A stretch of DNA of 64,000 nucleotides from Hirsutella rhossiliensis (Eukaryota; Ascomycota; Sordariomycetes; Hypocreales; Ophiocordycipitaceae): NCBI RefSeq assembly GCF_020360975.1, contig NW_025408671.1:5890001-5954000 (forward strand). The letters run 5' to 3'. The notes under the pieces were generated by a model. The model did not search any database. It saw only the letters and a list, made by a program, of their open reading frames with translations, and was not told the DNA's origin. This document shows positions 10,973 through 22,262 of this stretch, piece after piece. Numbering within the stretch: the stretch's first letter is position 1; every line of letters begins with the position of its first letter. A program made the position numbers and the translations under genes.

Positions 10973-12114
10973 GATAAAGAACTATAACGCTAAATTCCTA
11001 TACTATATATAGGAGTAGGTAGTAGCGGGTTTACCCTTAAAGCGTAAGCGATTAGCTTAAAAGTCTTATTATAACGTTAGTTCCCTCTTAATAAAGAAAG
11101 CTAAGAAAGGTATAAGGGAATCTTAGTCTTAAAAGACTTTTAGTCTAAGACCTAATATTAGCGGGGGTTATACCCCTATTACCCTACTAAATACCCTAAC
11201 TCTAACTACTAATAAGCCTACCTTTATAGGCTAAGAAACTTATAAGTCTATTACCCTTATTAGCGATATTAATACTAGTAAGGAGATCGTACTTAGGCGC
11301 TCCTAGGTAAGTACTAATAACCTAACTACTCTATCTTAATAGGGCGGCTCTAGCTAATAAGAGATTATTACCTAGGCCGCTCCTTAAAATAAGTAGGCTA
11401 ATATTAATAATAAGGCCTAGCTTATAAGAATATACCCTTATATTCCTATTTTACTATTATAAAGAAATAATAAGCATAGGGAGGCTTTATAGAATAAGCT
11501 AGTAAAAAGAGGCTCTATAATATAGTCTAAGGGAATAACCCTTAAAAGATAAAGACCTCTACTAGACATCTATACCTTCCTCTAGGAAAAGCGGGTCAGG
11601 ATAAGCCTATCCTTATAAACAAAAATATGCATTTTATGCATAAGTTAATTACGAGTAAAACGGATACCCTATTGCCTATTTTAGCCTAGCGGTTCTAAAG
11701 ATATCCGCGATATAAGAATAGGTAGGGCATAGAACATTCTAGTTAAATCTACTACTTATACTAGAACCTATAGTCTTACGTTAACTATTACGCTATAATC
11801 AGACCACCTACTAAGTTAGGAAGATATACTATAGATAGAGCTTTTTAAGTACTATAGAAAGCTAACTAATTAGTCTACTAGTAGGCGAGCAATAGTCTAT
11901 AAAAGACAAAGGATTTCCCTAGGAGTAGTAGATAGAATAAGTAAGTTCGTAAGTATCTTTTATAACGCTATTCTTTTAATATATTATTTAGCCCCTTATA
12001 TGTTCGTTATAAATTCCGGACGAAATCCTACCCTATACTCCTTCGACCGATCTTTCCGCTTACGTTATCGATTACCCGATTCTACGCTTATTACTTATAC
12101 CTTCTTATATAGCT
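10973..12114 (+). pseudogene. Opposite-strand ORF a in the 3' region of Gypsy-B (unknown protein)
   Basis: About 380 codons in one + frame, with stops almost all TAA/TAG as expected from decayed Gln codons. It reads MLKKIKNYNAKF-like (start ATA for ATG), a basic segment LPLKRKRLA, a Thr/Asn-rich middle, a Gln-rich part near 11330-11400, and a C-terminal part ending near 12114. Part of it (about 11600-12000) still holds CpA/TpG. The first 370 bp recur in Gypsy-B-2 (50375-50749), again next to a Gypsy-B LTR remnant, so the block belongs to the element rather than being a chance insertion. Direction is opposite to gag-pol. No known family was recognised. Confidence 0.5.
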
Positions 12115-12115
12115 A

Positions 12116-13176
12116 AATAAGGGCTAAGATAACGATAACGGTAATAATAAAAACGGCCGCGATCTAACTCCTTTTATTAACGAACCTAAGAACGGTAGCG
12201 CTAGGGACGAGGGCACTTAGGCGGTAGTATAAAGCGGTCGCGCTCCTATAAAAAAGCGTACTTAATCTAAGGCTAAAGCCTACTTAGTTAAGGCCTAAGG
12301 GGTTATCCTTTATAAGCTTTAGTATATATATTATTTTAAGACGGTTATTAAGGAGTATAGTACGACTAAGCCTAAGCCTATTAAGGTGCTCTCGATTAGC
12401 TATATTTTCTTAAGGGTTTCCTTAACGCGCTATAAGTAGTACTATAAATATACCGCGACCTATAACTAAGTAAGTTTCCTATTAACTTAAACATTATAAT
12501 TAATAAGCTAATCCTTCTTAAGGCCTTTACTTTTATATTTAGTAACTAGGCTAATATAATCGCTATCGTTAAGTACTTATATAAGCTTAATAAGCTAAAG
12601 ACTAGTAATAAGGATACTAAGTATAATAGCTTAAACGTAGGCGTGCTTATTTTTAAGGAGGGTAATCGGCGCTATCTCGCTATTACGGTATAGTATTTAG
12701 CTAAGGCTTTTAACGCTACTAAGACGGCTTATTATAAGTCCTTTAAGACTATAGGTATATAGAAGTCTACTATTATAAGTTTTATCTAACCTTTTTATTA
12801 GCGACCGCTTAATAATATACTAGGTCGAGCGTACTAACTACTATATACTAATTAATAAGCGCTATAAGCTTATTATTTACCTTAACCCTACGTCCTTATT
12901 TAATATCGCCTATATAAGCCTAAAGTACTAGGCCTAGGAATCCTAGTTAAAATTCTACTTTATCGATAGCGATATAGGCTATACTTTATAGTAATATACC
13001 TTACGATTTACTAAGGCTAAGGTAAGTACCGTGCTAATAGAAATAGATCTTAACGTAGAAGATAAGAAAAGAGTAAAGGATAAGGTAGTTTTAGTATTTC
13101 TAGAGGTATTTAGTATAATAGCGGGGGCGCCTTAGTTAGTTCCTACTATATTAGTAAAGAAGAAGGGTAGTTAAAA
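12116..13176 (+). pseudogene. Opposite-strand ORF b in the 3' region of Gypsy-B (unknown protein)
   Basis: The + frame continues with a hydrophilic N-terminus (DNDNGNNKNG), a basic patch, and segments such as NSLNVGVLIFKEGNRRYLAI and, near the end, IEIDLNVEDKKRVKDK. Frame changes occur near 12470-12522 and near 12850. The first could be a decayed intron: gtaagt at 12470, a gctaat branch-like motif and an AG 3' end at 12522. It ends at TAA 13172-13177, converging on the 3' end of Gypsy-B pol. It may be a second exon of ORF a. I do not recognise it; fungal tyrosine-recombinase (DUF3435) and transposase families were considered but no diagnostic motif was found. Confidence 0.45.
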
Positions 13177-13189
13177 GTAATAAATAGGT

Positions 13190-14014
13190 CTTATCTTTCT
13201 TTTATTTAGTTATAACTATCTTTCTCTCCTTTATTACTAAGGTCTTAATAAAGTTATAGTTTAGTTTTATTTTCCTTAATAATATTTAATAAGTAGTATA
13301 AATAGTTTTCCTTTACTCTCTTATTTTACTATTTTATATATAGTTATAGGATATTTAAGTATACTAATATATTAATAAGTTAGTAGCGATTTAGTAAGAA
13401 TTCGTTACTAATTTAATAGCGTCTCCTTATACTAATAGCTTTCCTTACCTTACTTAGTCTTATGCTTTTTTTTCTTAGTTAAGCGAGTAGTATATTCTTT
13501 AATAAGGTCTTAGCTATTTACTATATCTTTAGTATCGACCTATTAGTTATACTTAGCTAGCTATTATTTTTATTTAATAAGGAAAAAGGTATCGCCCTTA
13601 GATCTCTTTTAGTTTTTAATCTCTTAGACTTCTTATTCGCCTTTATTATCCTTTAAGACTAGTATTAATAGGGTTTCGCTATCTTTATAGGTGCCTTTTC
13701 GCTCCTTTTATAGCTTTAAGAGACTAATATAGAAAATATTATAGAGATATAAGTACTTCTTAAGGAGTATAAGATAATATACTTACTTTTTAATAGCTTA
13801 TAGGACTTAAAACGGTCTAATATACTTAGGTAAGAGTTTTCGTTTTTTATCCTTAAGGTATAAGTTCTTTATCGATAGTACTATAAGGTCTCTTACTTTT
13901 AGTATAAACGGTTAGTACTTTAAATCATAGTATTTCGCTTACGATTTAATAGCCTTTCCTTAGTATTCCTTAAGCCTCTTTTTTAGCTCTTATAGCTTAG
14001 TAACTCTTACTCTT
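13190..14014 (-). pseudogene. pol: Gypsy-B-1 integrase C-terminus and chromodomain
   Basis: Minus strand. Residues near 13930-13700 resemble the post-core integrase segment (VRDLIVLSIKNLYLKDKKRK..., then KYIRPFQVL). A chromodomain lies at about 13490-13655, with an EVxEI start and decayed Trp codons before L and before DLI, like the LVKWKGY...WEP pattern. 13190-13480 is probably 3' tail or UTR. The coding frame is interrupted at 14015-14019 by Copia-A and resumes at 19887. Confidence 0.7.
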
Positions 14015-14019
14015 ACTTT

Positions 14020-14495
14020 TATAGCGAAGCGTGGCTTGATTTCGCAGTTCTCGGAGATATCCCTTAGTACGAGGGACCTAGGAAGCTAAAAAACAGGTTT
14101 TAGGGAAGGAGCTAAAAGGAGGTGCAGAGAGGAGGGTAGGGGCATAAGGGGAAGCAGAAGTAGCGATGGCTTCCTATAGAGGTGGCGAGAGATAAGACGG
14201 ATGTGCCGGCAACGGCTGGAAAGGAGGAGAAAAACCGGCAAAAAGCTCGGTAGTTAAAGGGACATTAGTAGCTTCTTTAAGCAGGATCTTCTTTATTAAT
14301 TAAGATGCTAGACGGGTATAAAGAGGGGCGTTGGATAGAGGAAAGAAGGACAATTAAGGCAATATAACAATCACTCCCCTGCCGCAATTGCTGCTCCCGT
14401 AAGAATCAAATCTCTCTGCCCTGCCTATCCGACCCCTTACTTCTAATTTCACCTTCGTGCATTTTTATGCACTTCTCGCATCTCTCTTCGCGAGA
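14020..14495 (+). repeat. Copia-A 5' LTR (476 bp)
   Basis: Starts tatagcgaagcg, a decayed TGTCGCGAAGCG, and ends cttcgcgaga. The inner termini tcgcgaag / cttcgcga form a short inverted repeat. Least RIP-affected copy of this LTR together with 31887-32363. Confidence 0.9.
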
Positions 14496-14524
14496 GTTAT
14501 GAGCCCGGGAGGAATAGAATTCCT
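14496..14524 (+). promoter_or_regulatory. Copia-A primer-binding site and adjoining hairpin
   Basis: gttatgagccc directly abuts the LTR and is the reverse complement of the anticodon-loop side of initiator-Met tRNA (gggctcataac). Half-tRNA priming of this type is established for Drosophila copia and yeast Ty5. It is followed by aggaat-aga-attcct (14510-14524), a 6-bp hairpin. Confidence 0.75.
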
Positions 14525-14689
14525 GTACCTTCCGGCTGCTGTAAAAGCCGATTTTTAACCGACTTTTCTGCCCCCCCTCTTTCGTAACGATAACGAAAAC
14601 CGACTCCTCTGCCGTCCCTACGGTCCGTAGGACGATTCTTACAGAGCCCTAAGATTGGGATAAGTAGGTAAAGGAGCTACGGGCTCGTG

Positions 14690-15800
14690 TAGACAGAACT
14701 ATCTATAATTTGGTCTTCTCTAACAAGCAGGACCCTCTCGAGCCCCCTCTTCGTCCTAGAGCAACGGAATTTATAGAGGGAGCTTCCCTCTTCTCCGAGC
14801 TAACCTCCGCATAGCAGAGAGCTTTTTCTGCTGCCTTAGGCGACTACGAGAGTTACCGAAAGGAATACCTTTACGAGACGAAGCTACTAATAGCTATACG
14901 CACGGCGATAACGGAATCCGTTAGTGCCGCAAAGTTAATCTCTCTTTAAGAGGAAGAGACTCCTAGGCAGTGGCTTTTAAAGCTCGAGACCTCGATAGCT
15001 CCCTCGAGGGGCTATATAACTAACCGTATTAGGAAGACCTATACGGCCTACCTAGGGGCCTTTTTTACTAAGAATCTGCTAGCTTCTTTATAGCTAGCTA
15101 AGTAGGAAGAAATCCTCGAGGAAGCTAACTAATACTTCCTTATAGAAGCTCTTTCCGGCTAGTAGCTATAGGATATATCTCTGCTAATAAAGCCTATTAG
15201 TAACGGTTACTTAACTATCTTTCGAGAGGCTAGCCGGGAACTAGATAAAGAGGCTGCTAGAGTATAATAGCAAGCAGTCTTATTCCTTCGTGGCTAGCAC
15301 TCGACCTAGACGGCTCGACTAGCTGCCCCTACAGCTGCTGCAGCCCCTGCTGCTGCGGCTCCCGCTGCTGCTGCTGCGGCTGTTGCCCCTCCGGCTCTAC
15401 CTCCCTCGAGAGCCTTAACACCGTCTTTAACGGCTGCCCCGGTCCCGGCCCCGGCTTCGCATCTTGCTCCGGGCCCGGCCCCGGCCCCGTTAGTCAGACC
15501 GGCCCGACTAGTCCCCTAATAGACCTTTTAGTCCGTTAGTCGAAAAATCAGGGAACTAGTCGAAATCGAACCTCTTCGTTAAAATTAGTAATAAGGGGTA
15601 AAAAGGGGAGGTTTTTAAGCAGACCTTCCGGATTAGGACGAGGATTCCTCGAAGAAACGAAAGACTAGGCGAAACGGCTGCCTAGCCTATAAATACCTAG
15701 GCTATCGATTATTATAATGCTAGTAGGTCTTCGAGGAAAACCGACCCGAAGGATTTAACCCTTTAAAGAGGCTATAAGAAACAATATAATAGTCTCTTAA
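14690..15800 (+). pseudogene. gag: Copia-A gag
   Basis: Gag polyprotein part that forms the particle. The + frame shows a helical capsid-like region (about 14700-15290), an Ala/Pro-rich linker (15320-15500, CpG-rich and hence spared by RIP), and a zinc knuckle at 15679-15720 reading C-x2-Y-x4-Y-x4-C: the second Cys and the His are Tyr by RIP. Several TAG/TAA interrupt it. The start codon is not certain because ATG would have become ATA. Confidence 0.72.
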
Positions 15801-18800
15801 GGAGGACCCCTCGCTATAGAAGAAGATAGACGAGATTCGGGTTGCTAGGAAATAGCAATTAACGCCGCTACCGTAAATTCGAGGATAAATCGTTAGTATA
15901 GTAAATCCGGCCTTTATCTTCCCTATAGATTAATAAGGCTAAGACTAACCGTTAGAGCCCTCCGATTATCCCCTACGAAAATCAGCTATCCTTAACTCTA
16001 GTACTTCCCTCGATATCTATAATATACTCTTACGATTCCGGTCCTTTAAGAAGGCATAGAGGGAATACCTTATTTCCGGGGAATTAACCGTACGGATAGA
16101 GGGGTACGGAAGGGTAAATTTCACGATAAAATTACCTAACGGGACTATACGAATTCTTCGACGAAAAAGGGTAGCTTTTTGCCCTCGATTTTCAACGAGC
16201 CTGATTTCCTTCCGCCTTCTTTAAGAGGAAGGAATCTTCTAGGATACGACGTCTAAGCCTACGAGGCTAGTCTAGAAGAATTAGACTATTAGGCTTATCG
16301 AGGAGAAATTCGGTTAATTTATTCTCGAATTCCGACCTATCCTGGAAGGAATCTCTCGAGAAGTCAGCTTTCCTACTAGGAGGAATAGGTCTACTATAAG
16401 GACCTCTTCTAGCAGCCTAAGGAGACGGCATTCTTTAGCACGCACGACTTAGTGCAGGGCCCCTAGCTTTATATAAGCTAGGCTAATAATAGGGCGTACG
16501 AATAAGGGGCCTAAAGACCGTCGAATACGAATACTACGGCTAAGGGAAGACTAGGAGACAAATTTCTAGATAGACCCTAATACGGCCGGACTAGCCGTAT
16601 AAGGAAATTTAGGTCGACTAGACCGACGTCTCTAGGGATTAGGAAAGCTTCGTTAGAGTAATGTTTTTTATAGACGCCTTTTTAGGGATAGTTTTCCCCT
16701 ATTTCTTACGGACCTACCTAAGTAAGTATAACTAGTCTACCCTCTAGGACTTCGTTAACTAGATAAAATCCTACTTTAGCTACGAGGTAAAGAAGATACG
16801 GTCTAACGGAGAGCTATTTACGAAGGATATCTTAAATTAGCTTCGAAAAAGGGGCATTTTACCCCTCCTATTAGCACCGAATACCTAGGCCTAGAACGGA
16901 GGGGCAGAAAGATTAGGGGGTGCTATAATAGAAAGGGCCTATACGATAAGACTTACTATAAAGCTTCTATACGACCTTTAGAGGGAAGTCGTTAAGACCG
17001 CCTATTACCTATAGAACCGGACCCCTAGAGGGACTACCTAAGGAATAGACTAGAAATCCCCCCTCGAGCTTTTTATAAAGAAGAGGGCCTCGCTAGCCTA
17101 CCTTCGTGCCTACGGCTATAAGGCATACGCTATAACTACCGATGTATAGCTAAAAAGGAAGAAGAAAAGAAAGCTTAATCCTAGAGCCTTTATTGGTTAC
17201 CTCGTCGGGTATAATTCTACGAATATCTTCCGGATTTAGATTCCTCTTCTACGGAAGGTTATTTCGACTAGGGATATAATTTTCGACGAATCTAGCTTCT
17301 TTAACGGAAAGAGGGATTAATAGCCCCTCTTACTCTCTTAACGTTAGCTAATTTAAAAGATTTAAATCCCCCCTTCCTAATAGTCTTAAGAAGAAGTCTT
17401 AGACGAGGAAACGGAAGAAGAAACCGACGTCGAAGTAGTCGAGGATAACGCCGACTTCGAAGAGGAAGCTGCTAGATTAGATAATCTAGACGAAGAAGGA
17501 GACTATAGGAAAGCGGTAGAGCTAGAATACGCCTACCTACCTACGCCTCCTCCTACGTAAGAAGAAGATCTAGAAGCAGCTTTTTTAGTTAGTCTTCCCG
17601 TCTCGACCCCTAAGGGGGTAGGAGAGGCACCTCTCTTAAAGGATTATCCGGCTGCCAAGGAAGGTATATAAAAGAGACCTCCCGGACCTACTAGCAAACT
17701 AGAAGCAGCTAGAAAAACACCCCTTTAGAGACTAGTTTTTCTAGGCCTAGAAAGACTACCTAGCCTTATACGAGGAGATAGGGTCTTTTAAAGAGGTCCT
17801 TAAGGAAAAGGCGAAAGGAAAACAGGTCCTTAGCTATAAGTAGGTCTTTATCTATAAGACTAATAAACACGGCTTCCTTTAGAAGTGCAAAGCCTAGCTA
17901 GTTATCTACGGGAATTAATAGGAAAAAAGGGATCTACCTACTAGGGCAACTACCCTAGTAGGGATATCTTTTCGGACCCTTATAGCTATAGTAGCAGAAT
18001 TCGACCTCGAACTCGATTAGATAGATATAGTTAACGCCTTTATTAACTGCTTACTTAAGGAAGAAGAAGTTATCTATATACGACTTCCTCCTAGTTTCTA
18101 ATAACTAGGAAAGGTTCTACGGCTTAGGAAAGCTCTATACGGACTATAAAGATCACCCCTTCTTTAGCAATAGTATTTAATAGGTTCCCTTAAAGCCCTA
18201 GGCTTTAAGAAAGTCCCTTAGGAACCGTGTATAATATAGAAGGGTAAAATCACGGTCTTCTTCTACGTCGACGATATTATCTAGGCCTACCTAAAAAAGG
18301 AAGAAGTAACTGCTAGGGAAGCTATAAAAGGCCTATAATAAAGGTATAAGATAACTAGGCTAGGGGAGCTAAAGTGGTTCCTAGGGATACGAATCCTTAG
18401 AATAGGTCTAACGGACAATCTAGCTTACCTAAGACGCCTATATCGATAAGGTCGCTTATAAATTCCTCCCTAATTCCCTCGATAAGAAGCTTCCCTCTAC
18501 GCCTATATTAGACGAAGAGCTTTTGCCTGATCCGTCCTTTTAAGCTAGGGAGCAAGAGAAACACCAATATTAATAGAAGGTAGGCTCCTTACTTTTTTTT
18601 AGCTAATTTTACTAGACCGGATATCTCTTTACGGTCTCCTGGCTAACTAGGCATAACTAGAATCCTAGCCTAGGCATTAAGAAGCAGCAGACAGAGCTAT
18701 CCTTTATCTCTATTTAACGAGATTATATAGTCTACGCCTAGGAGGGCAGGGAAGGAAACAAGCTGCCGAAATCTTCCTTTATTCGAGCGATTCGTCCTTT

Positions 18801-19330
18801 GCGGATAATTCCTTAGATAGAAAGAGCTTATAGGGGTATATTATATCCCTTTTTAGAGGAACCATTGCTTAGAGCTTGAAACAAGCTACCGTTACTATAT
18901 TAAGCACGGAGGCAGAGCTACTAGCTCTTTTAGAAGCGTTAAAAAAAGCGATTTTCCTTAGCCGGCTACTAATATCGTTACGACTATAAATTCCGTCCCC
19001 GTTAGCTATAGAATGCGATAACACGCAGACTATACGAATTCTTACGGAGGAAAACAGCAAGCTATCGACCCGGCTACGGCATATCGATATCTACTAGCAT
19101 TGGTTACGCTAAGAGGTCTAAAGGGGACTTATTTCCGTCCGTTAGGTTCTAACGGCATCGATAAAAGCCGACGGTCTTACGAAGCCCCTACTAAAGTAGA
19201 AGCTAGCTGTCTTTTTATAGCAAATTAGGCTAGAAGACGTTTAAGAGAAGCTGTCCTTAGAAGCCCGCCTTAAGAGTCTATGAGAGGAGCTAATAGCATG
19301 GGAGGAAGGAGACGTCTATAGCTAAAGAGA
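15800..19330 (+). pseudogene. pol: Copia-A pol: protease, integrase, RT, RNase H
   Basis: Continues the gag frame. The protease site near 15991-16010 reads L-N-S-S, with the catalytic Asp changed to Asn. Integrase follows (zinc region about 16425-16560, core about 16590-16800). A Glu/Asp-rich linker lies at 17390-17520. RT starts near 17960 and keeps an intact YVDD box at 18264-18275 and a LRKALYGL block near 18125. RNase H has an ADNSLDRKS block near 18800 and an LSTEAELLALLEA block near 18900. Stops and a roughly 160-bp deletion at 17659 disable it. Domain order (integrase before RT) is copia type. Confidence 0.82.
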
Positions 19331-19498
19331 GGAATGGGACTTATCCTAGGGAGGGCCTAGCTTAATTAGGACTTATTCTTCTTAAAGGCCCCCTTTTAGG
19401 GACTTGTCCTTAGAAAGCCCCCTTTCTTATAGGACTTGATTTCCTCCTTAAGGCCCTTTTCCTAAAGTAGGTCTAAAGAGCCTAGGGCTAAAACCCGG

Positions 19499-19881
19499 AA
19501 AAAGGAGGTATAGAGAGGAGGGTAGGGGTATAAGGGGAAGTAGAAGTAGCGATAGCTTCCTATAGAGGTAGCGAGAGATAAGACGGATATGCCGGCAACG
19601 GCTAGAAAGGAGGGGAAAAACCGGTAAAAAGCTTAGTAGTTAAAGGGATATTAGTAGCTTCTTTAAGTAGGATCTTCTTTATTAATTAAGATGCTAGACG
19701 GGTATAAAGAGGGGCGTTAGATAAAGGAAAGAAGGATAATTAAGGCAATATAATAATTACTCCCTTACCGTAATTGCTGCTCCCGTAAGAATTAAATCTC
19801 TCTGCCCTACCTATCCGACCCCTTACTTTTAATTTTACCTTTATATATTTTTATATACTTCTCGTATCTCTCTTTACGAGA
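19499..19881 (+). repeat. Copia-A 3' LTR, 5'-truncated
   Basis: The internal sequence ...aaacccgg joins LTR sequence aaaaaggaggtatagag, so the polypurine tract and the first roughly 95 bases of the LTR are deleted. The remainder ends ctttacgaga and is followed by TSD acttt. It is more RIP-affected than the 5' LTR. Confidence 0.85.
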
Positions 19882-19886
19882 ACTTT

Positions 19887-21635
19887 AGGTACCCTCCTTT
19901 AAATAATATCGTCCTTAATATTAATATAAAAGTTTAGTTAGTAACCTATTAATGCTTTATTAAGTAATAACTTAGTTATTATATTCTTTATATTATTATA
20001 TATAAATTAAGTAATATATAAGAGTAACGCTTAGTTAGTTTATTCTAAGTTAATAAAGTATCTTAAGTAATACTATATAGCTTAGTTTATTTATTTTATT
20101 TACTTATTAGTTTATAAGTAAATACTATCGATAGCTTATATTTTACTTATAAGATAAAATAAAGATCTAACTAAAACTTACTTATAAATAAGGGCCCTTT
20201 ATTTAAAATAATACTTTTTAGAGGTTAATATACTAATTTAACTTAGTAATAGAATAATTCTACTAGCTCTAAAGCTATTATTATCTTAAAGATAGGAAAA
20301 AAGAGGTAATACTTAGTATATCGGTCTATAATTACTAGGATCGTATTAACGTCTTATTTATTATACTATACTTTAAGTAGACTTATTTTTAAGTCTATTA
20401 ATAATTCTTCCTATAGTTATATAGGATATAGTAACGATTATATAGTACTATAAAGGCGATGCTTCTTAGATACTATACCTTAATATACTAAGTATAACTA
20501 AACGTATTTATTTATATCTTTTATTATTCTATCTTAGTAGAAGTTCCTTATTAATAGTTAGCTAGTATATTAAGAGCTAAAGTATCCTATTAACGGATTA
20601 TTATAAAAGAGCTATATTAGCTCTTACTATAAGGCTACCTTTAAAGGTATTATAATATAACCCTTTTATAGTAGTAGTTTATTTAAGTATACTAACTAAA
20701 AACCCTTCCTTTTTAAGAGGTCTTTAGTTTCCTTTAGCTTACTTATTACTATATTAACCGACTAAGTACGTTTTAATAACTTTAGTAGTAGTTCTAGAAC
20801 TTTTACTATATAAACCTTTATATAGTAGGCCGCTTCTTTAGTAGTCTTCTTTAAAAGTAACTATTTATAACTAGCTCTCTCTTTAGCTTAATTAGCTAAT
20901 CGTTTAAGTCTTACGCTTAAATTATTATAGTTTCGCTATAAATAAGCTTATATATTTTCCTTATATAAAGGCACTTTACTATACTTATATTAACTTAAGG
21001 TTAAGTATCTCTTTGCCTATAAAAATACCTTATTATTTCTCTATATAAATATAGTATTAATAGTAGCTAGTTTCGCTTATAGCTTTAATAATAGTTCTAT
21101 AAATAGGGGCTTCTCGCCTTTATATCTAAGCATTCTTAATAGCGCGTCTACTAAGTTTAATTTACTTATATAATACTTAATTATAAAGTTAAATAGTACT
21201 AAATATATATACTCTCTTACTTACCTTTTATTTAAAGAGGTTTAGTATATAAACGTTTAAAGGTTCTAGTAGTTTAATAATACCTTTACTTTATACGCTA
21301 CCCTTTTAATATAATATTACTAGTATTTAAATAACTTAATAATAGTAAATAGTTCTTAGTCTAGAACTCTATAATTAAGTTTAGCTTTAATAAACTTCCT
21401 TAACTAAAATATAATTAAATAGTAGCGCCCTTTATTATTAAGTTAAGAGATAATCCTTACTATTATAAATTACGATATATCTATTTCGATATAAATATAT
21501 TTTTCTAGATTATAATATTAAAGGAGTAAAGCTCCTTAAAAAGTATCCTTAAGAGCTTAAAACGCTACCCTTTTAATAAGGTTTAGCTTTATACTCCTTA
21601 GCTTCTTTTTATTCTTACTTTCTTTTAGTAATATA
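19887..21635 (-). pseudogene. pol: Gypsy-B-1 integrase core, RNase H and RT C-terminus
   Basis: Minus strand, resuming after Copia-A. The block IDSIYLQTNKQIKQINQAI-like (about 20085-20140) matches the YHPQTDGQTERxNQ motif of gypsy integrases. An upstream NKGPYL stretch (about 20180-20210) matches the SDRGxxF box. The RNase H and RT tail occupy about 20700-21635. Heavy RIP leaves no usable frame. It is cut at 21636 by Gypsy-A-2; the undisrupted sequence in Gypsy-B-2 runs straight through at 58488. Confidence 0.65.
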
Positions 21636-21640
21636 GTTAG

Positions 21641-21827
21641 TATTATAAAGTAAGTAGAGGCGTATATATAGGTACCGTTTATAAGATAATATTAATAAGC
21701 TATATAGAGCTCTTTTATACGCGGCTAGCCTATATATATATATATAGGATCCGGCCCTCTATATATAACTTATATAGCTTAGGCTATAGCCTAAGCCTAT
21801 AACTTATAATAGTTAAAGACTTTTATA
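21641..21827 (-). repeat. Gypsy-A-2 3' LTR (187 bp)
   Basis: Left LTR; on the minus strand it starts tataaaagtc and ends tataata. Preceded on the minus strand by the purine tract agggagggc (about 21831-21840). Confidence 0.9.
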
Positions 21828-22262
21828 TAATGCCCTCCCTTAAGTATAGTATAGCGCTACCCTATTAATAGCTTTTATACTATTAGGCCTATATTACTAG
21901 CTTTACTTTACCCTTTTCTTATTAATTATACTAGCCTTACTAGCCCTATTATCCTTATACTTATTAACCTAAGCAGCTATAACCTAGCTTTATATTTATT
22001 AGCTAGCTAGCCGTTTAAATAAGGGCGTAACCTATTATATCTGCCCCTAAGTAGCCGGCGGCCGGCCTAGACTTATATAAGCCTTAGGTTACCCGTCCCC
22101 TTAGCCTTAAGCAGCCTCCTTTACTAAGGGGTATATAAAGCGGTATCCCCCTTTCCTCCTTCCCTTCCTTTTCTTCCTTCTTTAACTATAGTAGTAGTAA
22201 TAATAAGTAAGTTTTACTTTACCTAAGGCGTTAGTTTATTCCTAGCTATATAGGCCGCTCTA

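Larger units (their letters stand above)
14020..19881 (+). mobile_element. Copia-A, nearly full-length Ty1/copia element
   Basis: TSD acttt at 14015-14019 and 19882-19886. It contains a complete 5' LTR, a primer-binding site, gag with zinc knuckle, protease, integrase, RT, RNase H and a 3' LTR lacking its first hundred or so bases. RIP is moderate: the 5' LTR and leader still have many CpA and TpG. It lies inside the Gypsy-B integrase. Relative to the composite it lacks about 160 bp near 17659, between two copies of aaggaaggta. Confidence 0.9.

Noticed and set aside
10973..12114. Possible pogo/Tc1-type transposase
   Set aside because: Basic N-terminus is suggestive but no DDE box, helix-turn-helix signature or terminal inverted repeats were found.
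12116..13176. Possible Starship captain (DUF3435 tyrosine recombinase) or DNA transposase
   Set aside because: Some phrases looked vaguely similar, but no catalytic R-H-R-Y or DDE pattern could be identified; left as unknown.
18869..19060. 63-codon open frame on the minus strand
   Set aside because: It is the antisense shadow of Copia-A RNase H; the same shadow appears in the composite at 30994-31353.
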